Source: an uncultured Pseudomonadota bacterium (GTDB lineage Bacteria; Pseudomonadota; Alphaproteobacteria; RF32; CAG-239). From it: a stretch of DNA of 5,051 bases. Position 1 is the stretch's first letter. Each line of letters starts with the position of its first letter. Made by a program: the position numbers and the translations under genes. The notes beneath the pieces were generated by a model. The model was not told the DNA's origin, did no database searches, and saw only the letters and a list, made by a program, of their open reading frames with translations. Below are positions 1 to 5,051 of this stretch, in pieces. The DNA lies in the NCBI GenBank assembly GCA_902767055.1, contig CACXFX010000136.1, positions 1 through 5,051 of the forward strand, read 5' to 3'.

Positions 1-75
1 CTCAGAAACACCGCACAAAAAGCAAAAGCATGGTCAGATTTTTTAAGACTTGAAAAAAAATTAAAGGAAAATTAA
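1..75 (+). CDS. Possible 3' end of an upstream gene (partial)
   Basis: Frame 1 is open from the window edge to a TAA at 73-75 and encodes 24 residues, ending in WSDFLRLEKKLKEN. That ending has the look of a charged amphipathic helix, which is a common C-terminus. The other two forward frames also close early (stops at about 43-45 and 51-53), so an open frame this short is weak evidence by itself. The gene would end 49 nt before the next start codon on the same strand, which fits the compact layout. No family can be recognised from so little sequence. Confidence 0.4.
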   Translation, partial: LRNTAQKAKAWSDFLRLEKKLKEN

Positions 76-124
76 ACAAAAGTATGTTATGTTGCTAAAA
101 ACGATTTTTTGAAAGGGTTATTCT
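76..124 (+). promoter_or_regulatory. Short AT-rich leader with ribosome binding site for the exported-protein cluster
   Basis: This AT-rich spacer ends with a clear Shine-Dalgarno AAGGG at 113-117, 7 nt before the ATG at 125, which supports that start. Promoter elements are not convincing. TTGAAA at 50-55 could serve as a -35 box, but the hexamer 17 nt downstream (TAAACA) is a poor -10. TATGTT occurs twice, at 83-88 and 88-93, without a matching -35. No GC-rich terminator hairpin is present, so read-through from an upstream gene remains possible. Confidence 0.45.
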
Positions 125-919
125 ATGAAAAATTTTGAAACCGTACTTTGCACATTCTTAGCCGCAGGCATTGCTTTCTGCGCCCAAGCGGAAGATAAGA
201 CTGAACCGAAAGAAGAAAAGAAGGCTGAACTTGTCAATCCGCAAACCGTGTTTGCGACAAAATCGCAAGCCGTCTTGTTTAAGATTCACGACATTAAACC
301 GGTGCTCAACACCGACGGCGTCGTGACTTCGTGCGAATATGAGGCTACTTTCTTTAACCGCACGAAAAAAGCCATTCGTCAGGCCAAGATTGAATTCGGA
401 TGGACGGATCGTGTTTCAGATTTATATATGATTGAAGGCGCGGGACAATCTGCAGACAGCACTTTGCCTGACCAAAAAGACGCACCGAAACAACCTCAAA
501 AACCTTTGGGACCTGCCGAAAGTGTCGGAGAAATTACTTCAAACATTGACTTGCCGTCGCTCGGTGTCTTAAAACAAGTCACCGTTAAAGGTTACGCCGA
601 TACCGAAAAATGTTTTGCTTTGTTTGACAACGTTAAATTCAAGGTCAAAGATTGCGTCGTTTTATCGGGTGATGAAGAAAAAGACAATGTCCGCCGTGAC
701 CAAATCAGCAATCAGGTAGACGGTTGTGCAGGTATATTCTCATACATTGATTCGCGCAATCCGGAATACTACGGCGAATTTAAAGAAGTCGCTTATGCCG
801 AACTTCAAGATCGCGCCAAAACAGCTGAAGAAAAAGAAAAAGAAGCTATCGCGCAAGTCAATAAGACCATTGATGAAAATATATCCAAAACATCAGAGCT
901 GATTACTTCTATCGAATAA
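125..919 (+). CDS. Exported four-cysteine protein of unknown function, with C-terminal coiled-coil tail
   Basis: I do not recognise the family. The 264-aa product begins with a Sec-type signal peptide: a short N-region, a hydrophobic core at about residues 7-20 and an AQA|E signal peptidase I site after residue 22. It lacks a proper lipobox, so it is predicted to be periplasmic and soluble. A Lys/Glu-rich linker (23-35) leads into a probable beta-rich domain (about 42-208) with four cysteines, C70, C163, C177 and C201. An even number of cysteines in an exported protein suggests two disulfides. A Pro/Gln/Lys-rich insert (about 104-130) interrupts the domain. The tail (about 218-262) is Glu/Lys/Ala-rich and probably helical or coiled-coil. 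The domain resembles the next gene's product: SC followed by N at +8, K at +11, W at +23 and D at +25, and a C-x13-C spacing. The start is supported by AAGGG 7 nt upstream. The next gene begins 13 nt downstream, implying one operon. Confidence 0.9.
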   Translation: MKNFETVLCTFLAAGIAFCAQAEDKTEPKEEKKAELVNPQTVFATKSQAVLFKIHDIKPVLNTDGVVTSCEYEATFFNRTKKAIRQAKIEFGWTDRVSDLYMIEGAGQSADSTLPDQKDAPKQPQKPLGPAESVGEITSNIDLPSLGVLKQVTVKGYADTEKCFALFDNVKFKVKDCVVLSGDEEKDNVRRDQISNQVDGCAGIFSYIDSRNPEYYGEFKEVAYAELQDRAKTAEEKEKEAIAQVNKTIDENISKTSELITSIE

Positions 920-923
920 AAGG
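918..923 (+). promoter_or_regulatory. Ribosome binding site that decides a TTG start
   Basis: AAAAGG overlaps the stop codon of the preceding gene and lies 9 nt before the TTG at 933. An in-frame TGA at 900-902 closes the frame upstream, and the next in-frame ATG lies at about residue 75, beyond the signal peptide. TTG is therefore the only start that gives a complete exported protein. The overlap with the upstream stop suggests translational coupling. Confidence 0.65.
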
Positions 924-932
924 TTTAAGAAT

Positions 933-1466
933 TTGAAAAACAAATTGTTAAAGACACATTTTAAAACCGTCAGTTTCATCTTGGGACTGTCGGTTTTTGT
1001 GCTCTTGAGCGGATTTGATGCCCATGCACAGGTTTTTAATAACACCGAAAACAAACAGGCCGCCGCACCGACGCGTCCGACATGGAAACAAAACAGCAAC
1101 GTTAATATCAAAAAGGTTGAAAACAAAACATCAGAGCACAATGAAGAGGAAATTATGCTTTTTATGAGCAATTTTCGCATTTCGACCGGTTTGAGCGGTC
1201 AAATCAGTTGTTCCATGAAATTTCACGTTTATAACAATTTGAAAAATAAAATTTCAAACATCAGTTACCGCCTAAAATGGCCGGATATGGAAACGCCTCT
1301 TTCTTTTGAAGACGTCGAGCCCGGCCAAGCTCTGTATCGCTCATATGCCTTGCTCGGAAAAGGATGTTATTCAATGGATAAAAGCCCGAATGTGATTGTC
1401 AATCGTTGCCGTGTCAAAGGCATTTCGCAGGAACAGTGTGCTTCTTATATCAGCTGGAAAAAGTAA
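933..1466 (+). CDS. Small exported four-cysteine protein, diverged paralog of the preceding gene product
   Basis: The 177-aa product has a signal peptide with a Lys-rich N-region, a hydrophobic core at about 13-27 and an AHA|Q cleavage site after residue 32. No function is recognisable. After a polar, Asn/Lys-rich linker (33-70) comes a compact domain (about 72-175) whose cysteines are C93, C145, C159 and C169. Relative to C93, N101 (+8), K104 (+11), W116 (+23) and D118 (+25) match the same offsets from C70 in the preceding protein. The C145-C159 spacing equals C163-C177 there, and the last cysteine is followed by Ala then a short aromatic segment in both. This protein lacks the proline-rich insert and the coiled-coil tail, and it ends eight residues after its last cysteine. 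I infer tandem duplication and divergence. The start is TTG, supported by AAAAGG upstream. The next gene's ATG is 30 nt downstream. Confidence 0.87.
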   Translation: MKNKLLKTHFKTVSFILGLSVFVLLSGFDAHAQVFNNTENKQAAAPTRPTWKQNSNVNIKKVENKTSEHNEEEIMLFMSNFRISTGLSGQISCSMKFHVYNNLKNKISNISYRLKWPDMETPLSFEDVEPGQALYRSYALLGKGCYSMDKSPNVIVNRCRVKGISQEQCASYISWKK

Positions 1467-1487
1467 AATTTTACCGCATAATTGACT

Positions 1488-1491
1488 GAGG
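1488..1491 (+). promoter_or_regulatory. Ribosome binding site placing the start at ATG 1497 or 1500
   Basis: GAGG lies 5 nt before the ATG at 1497 and 8 nt before the adjacent in-frame ATG at 1500. An in-frame TTG at 1482 would give five extra residues, but the GAGG would then fall inside the gene, and the bases before that TTG hold no purine-rich ribosome site. The tandem ATG pair is therefore the better start. Confidence 0.6.
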
Positions 1492-1496
1492 TTAAA

Positions 1497-2369
1497 ATGA
1501 TGGGCGACAATTCAGACGAATCTATAACATCAGAGGCCTTAAAAAAGAACAAAAAAGGCTTTGATATGCGCGAACATATTTCGCTGCGCATTGATGCGAT
1601 TGAAGCCGACCGTTATCAACAAAAAAATGCCCGCGGAAAACTCAAAAATTCAACATCAATGTCCAAAACTTTACCGCTCGGCCTTCAAAAATTAAAGAAA
1701 AAAGTGCGTGAAGTATACGATGAAGATGATGATGATGAAGACGATTACGGCTATACTTTTATTAAAATGCCGCAAATCGAGTACGAATCTGATGGCGAAA
1801 ATCGCCTGCTTTTCGGTTTAAGCGATGAAGAAAAACGTACCCTCAAACAACAAGAAACGATAGATATTGTCAAATCACAACAAAATGCCGGTAAAATGGA
1901 AGCACTGCACGTTGCCCACAATCTGGCAAAAGATACCGGCATCGGTGCTTTAAGCCGTAAAACTGTTGCCGAAAATATGCAACAGGCAATTTTTGACCCT
2001 CAAAAAGCACAAGAAAAGATTGTTAAAAAAGAAGTATCTTCAAAACTCGGCATCAGAGGTAAGATTGAAGACGGTAAGCTTATCCAAGCCGCACGCGGCA
2101 TCAAAAAAATCGAAAATCTCGGCGGACAAAAAGCAACCAAAAATCTTGATATGAAAGACGTTATCAAAGCCGGTGAACAAAAACTCGATGAGATTAAATT
2201 GGCAGAACTTATTCTTAAAAAGTCGGGACAGAATGTAACCAAACGCAAAAAAAATCTCAAAAAAAGCAAAGATAAAATTGAGCTCAAAAATCTTGAAGGC
2301 CAAAACAAAAAAGCACAAAAACAAACACGCCCGAAGATGCTGTCGAAAAATGATGATTTCAGCCGATAA
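1497..2369 (+). CDS. Highly charged cytoplasmic protein of unknown function
   Basis: The product has 290 aa from ATG 1497, or 289 from ATG 1500, which has the more usual spacing to its ribosome site. I recognise no family. It has no signal peptide, no hydrophobic segment long enough to cross a membrane, and no cysteine. Residues 75-83 form an almost pure Asp/Glu run encoded by repeated GAT/GAA codons. Before it lies a basic stretch (about 63-71, LQKLKKKVR), and a short aromatic YGYTF follows. The C-terminal half is Lys/Glu/Gln-rich and predicted mostly helical. Its tail (about 249-280) is very basic, with clusters such as KRKKNLKK. The chain therefore has an acidic patch near one end and a basic tail at the other, as seen in proteins that bind nucleic acid or charged partners, though no such motif is visible. 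It lies 30 nt after the exported pair and is probably co-transcribed with it. It might be a cytosolic partner, but only proximity supports that. Confidence 0.85.
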   Translation: MMGDNSDESITSEALKKNKKGFDMREHISLRIDAIEADRYQQKNARGKLKNSTSMSKTLPLGLQKLKKKVREVYDEDDDDEDDYGYTFIKMPQIEYESDGENRLLFGLSDEEKRTLKQQETIDIVKSQQNAGKMEALHVAHNLAKDTGIGALSRKTVAENMQQAIFDPQKAQEKIVKKEVSSKLGIRGKIEDGKLIQAARGIKKIENLGGQKATKNLDMKDVIKAGEQKLDEIKLAELILKKSGQNVTKRKKNLKKSKDKIELKNLEGQNKKAQKQTRPKMLSKNDDFSR

Positions 2370-2383
2370 GTTACCTTCATCGA

Positions 2384-2411
2384 TTGACTTTCTTTTTTAA
2401 TCCGCTAAAAT
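2384..2411 (+). promoter_or_regulatory. Sigma70-type promoter for the PTS operon
   Basis: TTGACT (2384-2389) matches 5 of 6 bases of the TTGACA -35 box. TAAAAT (2406-2411) matches 5 of 6 bases of the TATAAT -10 box, and the spacer is 16 nt. It lies in the 82-nt gap between the charged-protein gene and the next start, which would put transcription initiation near 2418 and give a leader of about 35 nt. No GC-rich terminator is visible in this gap, so some read-through from the upstream cluster is possible. The prediction comes from pattern matching alone. Confidence 0.6.
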
Positions 2412-2438
2412 AAAGCCAAAATAACTTTTAACCTTGAC

Positions 2439-2443
2439 AAGGA
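2439..2443 (+). promoter_or_regulatory. Ribosome binding site choosing ATG 2452
   Basis: AAGGA sits 8 nt before the ATG at 2452, which is ideal spacing. The in-frame upstream candidates (TTG at 2434, ATG at 2443) overlap or precede this site and have no good purine-rich sequence of their own. The start at 2452 is preferred. Confidence 0.65.
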
Positions 2444-2451
2444 TGCCTTTT

Positions 2452-2868
2452 ATGGAAACACAGTATTACACGATCATTGAAAAACAAGATTTTTACGAAA
2501 TGATTGAAAATAAATACGGCGAGCTCGCCATTTTCATCGATTCGCGCCCCGGAACACCGGTTGATCCGGTTTTGGAATTTGACGGCAAGCAAACGGCTTT
2601 ATTAAAGCGTGATGAACGCCTTGCCGTAAGACTTGACAACATTGATCCTGAGACAAAAAACATCTTATGCGAACGTGAAGTTGTCATGATTGTCGAACTT
2701 TCGGGTGAAGAAGTTCAAAGGGTTTACGGCGTACCGGTTGAAAATGTTGATGAAATTATCTTCGTCGGCCGTCAAACAAGAGCTGATGAATTGGTTAAAG
2801 TCAAAAGCAAAGCAGATGTTATATCCGCTTTCGGTGCTGTCAAAACTTGGGTCGGCGGCCAAAAATAA
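2452..2868 (+). CDS. Small protein of unknown function leading the EIIA-HPr operon
   Basis: The 138-aa soluble protein (start at ATG 2452, chosen by its ribosome site) has no signal peptide or membrane segment. It does not resemble HPr kinase, RapZ or any PTS component I know; in particular I see no Walker A motif. It looks like a compact alpha/beta fold. An N-terminal amphipathic segment (8-22) is followed by a hydrophobic strand (AIFID, 26-30). Next come a Gly/Pro-containing turn (SRPGTPVDP, 31-39) and a charged middle with KRDERLAVRLD at about 52-62. A strand (VVMIVEL, 77-83) and a C-terminal half containing EIIFVGRQTR (101-110) follow. The single cysteine is C73. Its TAA is immediately followed by the EIIA ATG with no gap, so the two are almost certainly translationally coupled and co-transcribed. 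That makes a PTS-related role plausible but unproven. Confidence 0.85.
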   Translation: METQYYTIIEKQDFYEMIENKYGELAIFIDSRPGTPVDPVLEFDGKQTALLKRDERLAVRLDNIDPETKNILCEREVVMIVELSGEEVQRVYGVPVENVDEIIFVGRQTRADELVKVKSKADVISAFGAVKTWVGGQK

Positions 2869-3267
2869 ATGATTGGTCTTGTTTTGGTCACACACGGCGC
2901 TTTGGCAAAAGAATTTTTATCGGCCATGCAATATGTCGTCGGCACCCAAACACAGGTTGAAACGGTTTGTTTTTTGCCTGACGATGACATTAAAGCACGC
3001 GGTGATGAAATTTTACAAAAAGTCAAAAAAGTCAACAGCGGACAGGGCGTTTTGATTTTGACCGACATGTTCGGCGGCACTCCGTCCAATCTTTCGATTT
3101 CACTTTTGGATAAAGAAAACGTTGAGGTCGTTGCCGGATTAAATTTGCCGATGCTTGTCAAATTGGCAGGATTGCGTCAAAATTCAGACTTAAAAGATGC
3201 CGCTTTAAGCGCCGAAGAAGCCGGTAAAAAATATATTAACATCGCTTCAAAAGTTTTGGAGGGGTAA
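2869..3267 (+). CDS. PTS mannose-type EIIA phosphocarrier
   Basis: The 132-aa protein matches the EIIA domain of the mannose/fructose (EIIA-Man) family in length and motifs. It accepts phosphate from phospho-HPr on a histidine and acts in the cytoplasm. The N-terminal strand IGLVLVTHG carries the expected phosphorylated residue H9. The second hallmark, LTDMFGGTPSN (64-74), contains D66, which corresponds to the active-site Asp. A conserved NLPML segment (92-96) follows. The protein is a stand-alone EIIA domain: no EIIB is fused and no EIIC/EIID permease gene lies in the window. In many Alphaproteobacteria such proteins serve a regulatory PTS rather than sugar uptake, and that is the likely role here. 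The start abuts the stop of the preceding gene, and HPr begins 1 nt after its own stop, so the three genes form one operon. Names such as ptsM or manX are used for homologs; I leave the symbol blank. Confidence 0.93.
   Translation: MIGLVLVTHGALAKEFLSAMQYVVGTQTQVETVCFLPDDDIKARGDEILQKVKKVNSGQGVLILTDMFGGTPSNLSISLLDKENVEVVAGLNLPMLVKLAGLRQNSDLKDAALSAEEAGKKYINIASKVLEG
3258..3262 (+). promoter_or_regulatory. Strong ribosome binding site for the GTG start of HPr
   Basis: GGAGG, the best Shine-Dalgarno match in the window, lies within the last codons of the EIIA gene, 6 nt before the GTG at 3269. It supports the GTG as the start and suggests that HPr is made at a higher level than EIIA. Confidence 0.7.
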
Positions 3268-3268
3268 A

Positions 3269-3538
3269 GTGGTTTGCACAGCCGATTTGACCATTCAAAA
3301 CCTCAAAGGTTTGCACGCCCGCGCAGCCGCAGGGTTTGTCAAAGCCTTGAGCGATATTGATGCCGAAGTCACAGTGACCAAATCCGGCCAAACGGTCGGC
3401 GGCGATTCGATTATGGGCTTAATGATGCTTGCAGCCTCAAAAGGCTCCGTGATACATATCAAAGCAATCGGTCCGCAAGAACAAAAGGCCGTTGAAGTCT
3501 TAACAAACCTGATTAATTCCAAATTCGGCGAAGAATAA
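3269..3538 (+). CDS. ptsH: Phosphocarrier protein HPr
   Basis: The 89-aa protein is a full-length HPr, the small cytoplasmic carrier that takes phosphate from Enzyme I and passes it to EIIA proteins. The active-site signature GLHARAA (14-20) contains the phosphorylated H16 and the adjacent R18. The second site, GGDSIMGLMMLAASKG (44-59), contains S47, equivalent to the Ser46 that HPr kinase/phosphorylase modifies. This implies that an hprK gene may exist elsewhere in the genome; neither it nor Enzyme I is in the window. Pairing with a lone mannose-type EIIA 1 nt upstream is typical of the alphaproteobacterial regulatory PTS. The start is GTG, backed by a GGAGG site 6 nt upstream, and gives the normal HPr N-terminus. 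The gene for Enzyme I, which often follows in such operons, is absent; ftsH comes next. Confidence 0.95.
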   Translation: MVCTADLTIQNLKGLHARAAAGFVKALSDIDAEVTVTKSGQTVGGDSIMGLMMLAASKGSVIHIKAIGPQEQKAVEVLTNLINSKFGEE

Positions 3539-3549
3539 AGCAAAGCCTC

Positions 3550-3578
3550 TTGAGTTTATTTAAAAAAACTTCTATATA
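3550..3578 (+). promoter_or_regulatory. Candidate promoter for ftsH
   Basis: TTGAGT (3550-3555) and TATATA (3573-3578) each match 4 of 6 consensus bases, with an ideal 17-nt spacer, in the 73-nt gap between ptsH and ftsH. The -35 with its preceding C reads CTTGAG, close to the CTTGAA of heat-shock sigma32 promoters, but the C-rich -10 of that class is absent. The -10 lies inside a perfect palindrome. There is no clear terminator in the gap, so ftsH may also be read from the PTS promoter. A ribosome site, AAAGG at 3597-3601, lies 10 nt before the ftsH ATG. Confidence 0.4.
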
Positions 3579-3582
3579 TAGA
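3571..3582. repeat. 12-bp perfect palindrome TCTATATATAGA upstream of ftsH
   Basis: TCTATATATAGA equals its own reverse complement and overlaps the candidate -10 box of ftsH. It could be an operator for a dimeric regulator, or simply reflect alternating TA sequence in an AT-rich spacer. It has no loop and no following T-run, so it is not a terminator. Confidence 0.35.
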
Positions 3583-3611
3583 GCAAATAAAAATAAAAAG
3601 GTTTTTAACAC

Positions 3612-5051
3612 ATGAAAACAAACAAAAATTTTTGGATTTGGACGCTTATTTTTTTGGGCCTTTTTTTGGCTGTTAATTTAGGCGGTGCCGGTAAACCGAA
3701 CGCAACACGTGACAAGCTCGCTTTCTCCGATTTTATGAACGATGCCGAAAACAAACGTATTGCCGAAGTCACCATCAGCGGCAACGATATTTTCGGTAAA
3801 ATGACGGACGGAACGGACTTTTACACTTATGCGCCGTTTGATCCGACAATGGTTGAAACATTGCGCAAAAATGATGTCAAAGTTCAGGCAAAACCGATTG
3901 ACACGGGTGCTTCAACTTTTTGGGGTGTTTTTGTATCGTGGTTTCCGATGTTGCTGCTTGTCGGCGTATGGATTTTCTTTATGCGTCAGGCAAATTCGGG
4001 TAATAACAAAGCCTTAAGTTTCGGCAAATCGCGCGCCCGATTGGTTGAAAACAAGAAAAAAGTGACCTTTGCCGATGTCGCCGGTGCAGATGAATCTAAA
4101 CAGGAATTGGAAGAAGTCGTTGACTTTTTAAGAGATCCGAAAAAGTTTTCACGCTTGGGTGGCAAAATTCCAAAGGGTGTTTTGCTTGTCGGACCTCCGG
4201 GAACCGGTAAAACCCTGCTTGCAAAAGCTGTTGCCGGCGAGGCGGATGTCCCGTTTTTCTCGATTTCCGGCTCGGATTTTGTTGAGATGTTTGTCGGCGT
4301 CGGCGCATCGAGGGTGCGCGATATGTTTGCCGAAGCCAAAAAAAACGCACCGTGCCTGCTTTTTATTGATGAAATCGATGCGGTCGGCCGTCACAGAGGC
4401 GCAGGCTTAGGCGGCGGAAACGATGAGCGCGAACAAACATTAAACCAACTTCTGGTTGAAATGGACGGTTTTGAAGAAAATGAAAACGTCATTTTGATTG
4501 CGGCCACCAACAGACCGGACGTCTTAGATCCGGCATTGTTGCGCCCCGGACGCTTTGACAGACAGGTCGTTGTGACAAATCCGGACATCAAAGGCCGTGA
4601 AGAAATCTTAAAAGTCCATGTCAAAAAAGTACCTTTGGCCAAAGATGTCGATTTAGCCGTTATCGCACGCGGAACACCGGGTTTTTCGGGCGCTGATTTA
4701 GCCAATCTTGTCAACGAGGCCGCACTTCTTGCCGCACGAAAAGACAAGCGCAAAGTCACGGCTTTAGATTTTGATGAGGCTAAAGACAAAGTCTTGATGG
4801 GCAACGAGCGCAAATCAATGGCGATGGATGAAAAAGAAAAAATGCTGACGGCATATCACGAGGCCGGCCATGCCATCTGTTCTTTAAATGTTAAAGAAAC
4901 CGATCCCATTCATAAGGCAACGATTATTCCGAGAGGACGTGCCCTCGGTATGGTCCAACAGTTACCCGAAAAAGATCAATACTCATACACCCGCGCAAAA
5001 ATGCTTTCAAGACTGACGATTTTGATGGGCGGCCGCGCGGCTGAAGAATTA
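3612..5051 (+). CDS. ftsH: ATP-dependent zinc metalloprotease FtsH (3' end outside window)
   Basis: The frame is open for 480 codons from ATG 3612 to the window edge, about three quarters of a typical FtsH (644 aa in E. coli). FtsH is a hexameric inner-membrane protease that extracts and degrades misfolded membrane proteins and short-lived cytosolic regulators. The order is canonical. TM1 (about 7-24) is followed by a periplasmic domain (about 26-100) and TM2 (about 104-124). The AAA+ domain has Walker A GPPGTGKT (194-201) and pore-loop MFVGVG with F227. Walker B is LLFIDE (249-254). The second region of homology (298-319) carries arginine fingers R314 and R317. The zinc-protease motif HEAGH (416-420) has ligands H416 and H420 and catalytic E417. 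The third zinc ligand, an Asp near residue 495, lies beyond the window. All visible catalytic residues are intact. The AAA+ sequence is closest to alphaproteobacterial FtsH from memory. Finding ptsH rather than tilS directly upstream is a less usual context. Confidence 0.97.
   Translation, partial: MKTNKNFWIWTLIFLGLFLAVNLGGAGKPNATRDKLAFSDFMNDAENKRIAEVTISGNDIFGKMTDGTDFYTYAPFDPTMVETLRKNDVKVQAKPIDTGASTFWGVFVSWFPMLLLVGVWIFFMRQANSGNNKALSFGKSRARLVENKKKVTFADVAGADESKQELEEVVDFLRDPKKFSRLGGKIPKGVLLVGPPGTGKTLLAKAVAGEADVPFFSISGSDFVEMFVGVGASRVRDMFAEAKKNAPCLLFIDEIDAVGRHRGAGLGGGNDEREQTLNQLLVEMDGFEENENVILIAATNRPDVLDPALLRPGRFDRQVVVTNPDIKGREEILKVHVKKVPLAKDVDLAVIARGTPGFSGADLANLVNEAALLAARKDKRKVTALDFDEAKDKVLMGNERKSMAMDEKEKMLTAYHEAGHAICSLNVKETDPIHKATIIPRGRALGMVQQLPEKDQYSYTRAKMLSRLTILMGGRAAEEL

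Noticed and set aside
95..111. A-run and T-run around CGA before the first exported-protein gene, possible terminator
   Set aside because: Pairing would be A/T only with a tiny loop and no GC-rich stem, so it is unlikely to terminate transcription.
125..190. Lipoprotein signal with C19 in the first exported protein
   Set aside because: The residue before C19 is Phe, which breaks the lipobox, while an AQA|E signal peptidase I site lies just after it.
1184..1200. Inverted repeat GACCG-7 nt-CGGTC
   Set aside because: The stem is only 5 bp, it lies inside the second exported-protein gene and no T-run follows, so it is neither a terminator nor a supported operator.
2000..2380. Antisense open frames opposite the charged-protein gene
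   Set aside because: Lys-rich codons (AAA, AAG, GAA) read in reverse give long Phe/Leu/Ser runs without stops. The forward gene has a ribosome site and fits the operon spacing; these do not.
2452..2868. HPr kinase or RapZ as the gene ahead of EIIA
   Set aside because: The protein is short and has no Walker A motif or other signature of either family, so the expected neighbour cannot be assigned from position alone.
3986..4339. Antisense open frame of 117 codons opposite the start of the FtsH ATPase domain
   Set aside because: It overlaps conserved Walker A and pore-loop coding sequence and has no recognisable protein features, so it is a shadow of ftsH.
4391..4813. Long antisense open frame (140 codons) opposite ftsH
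   Set aside because: It lies wholly within the highly conserved ftsH ATPase region, and its translation is a low-complexity Ser/Lys/Arg mix typical of the reverse strand of a biased coding sequence.

Overview
The window looks like chromosomal DNA from an AT-rich (roughly 40% GC by eye), probably uncultured alphaproteobacterium. Two things point there. The FtsH ATPase region matches alphaproteobacterial FtsH closely, for example its [20 protein letters not shown] stretch. The genome also carries an adjacent mannose-type PTS EIIA and HPr, with no permease in view and with the HPr kinase serine kept. All genes read left to right, are tightly packed and share similar codon use, so nothing suggests recent horizontal transfer. 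I saw no rRNA, tRNA, CRISPR array, insertion sequence or attachment site.

Layout. Bases 1-75 may be the 3' end of an upstream gene. Bases 125-2369 hold three closely spaced genes of unknown function: two exported proteins (264 and 177 aa) and a cytoplasmic, highly charged, Lys/Glu-rich protein (about 290 aa). The two exported proteins appear to be diverged paralogs with a shared four-cysteine domain, which is the most interesting observation here. A good sigma70-type promoter (2384-2411) then starts a second unit: an unrecognised 138-aa protein, a mannose-type EIIA (His9) and an HPr (His16, Ser47), separated by 0 and 1 nt. After a 73-nt gap with its own candidate promoter, ftsH begins at 3612 and runs off the window at 5051. 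It covers the transmembrane part, the AAA+ ATPase and the HEAGH zinc site.

How the genes work together. EIIA and HPr are soluble phosphocarriers, so with no permease seen they probably form a regulatory PTS phosphorelay. The 138-aa protein is translationally linked to them and is a candidate partner. FtsH is the membrane AAA+ quality-control protease and has no evident functional link to the PTS beyond position. The three upstream genes look like an envelope-associated module with two periplasmic disulfide-bonded proteins and one cytosolic partner, but this is inferred from order and topology only.

No known exotic system (defence, secretion, biosynthetic) can be supported. The undescribed parts are the paralogous exported pair with its charged neighbour, and the small gene ahead of EIIA.
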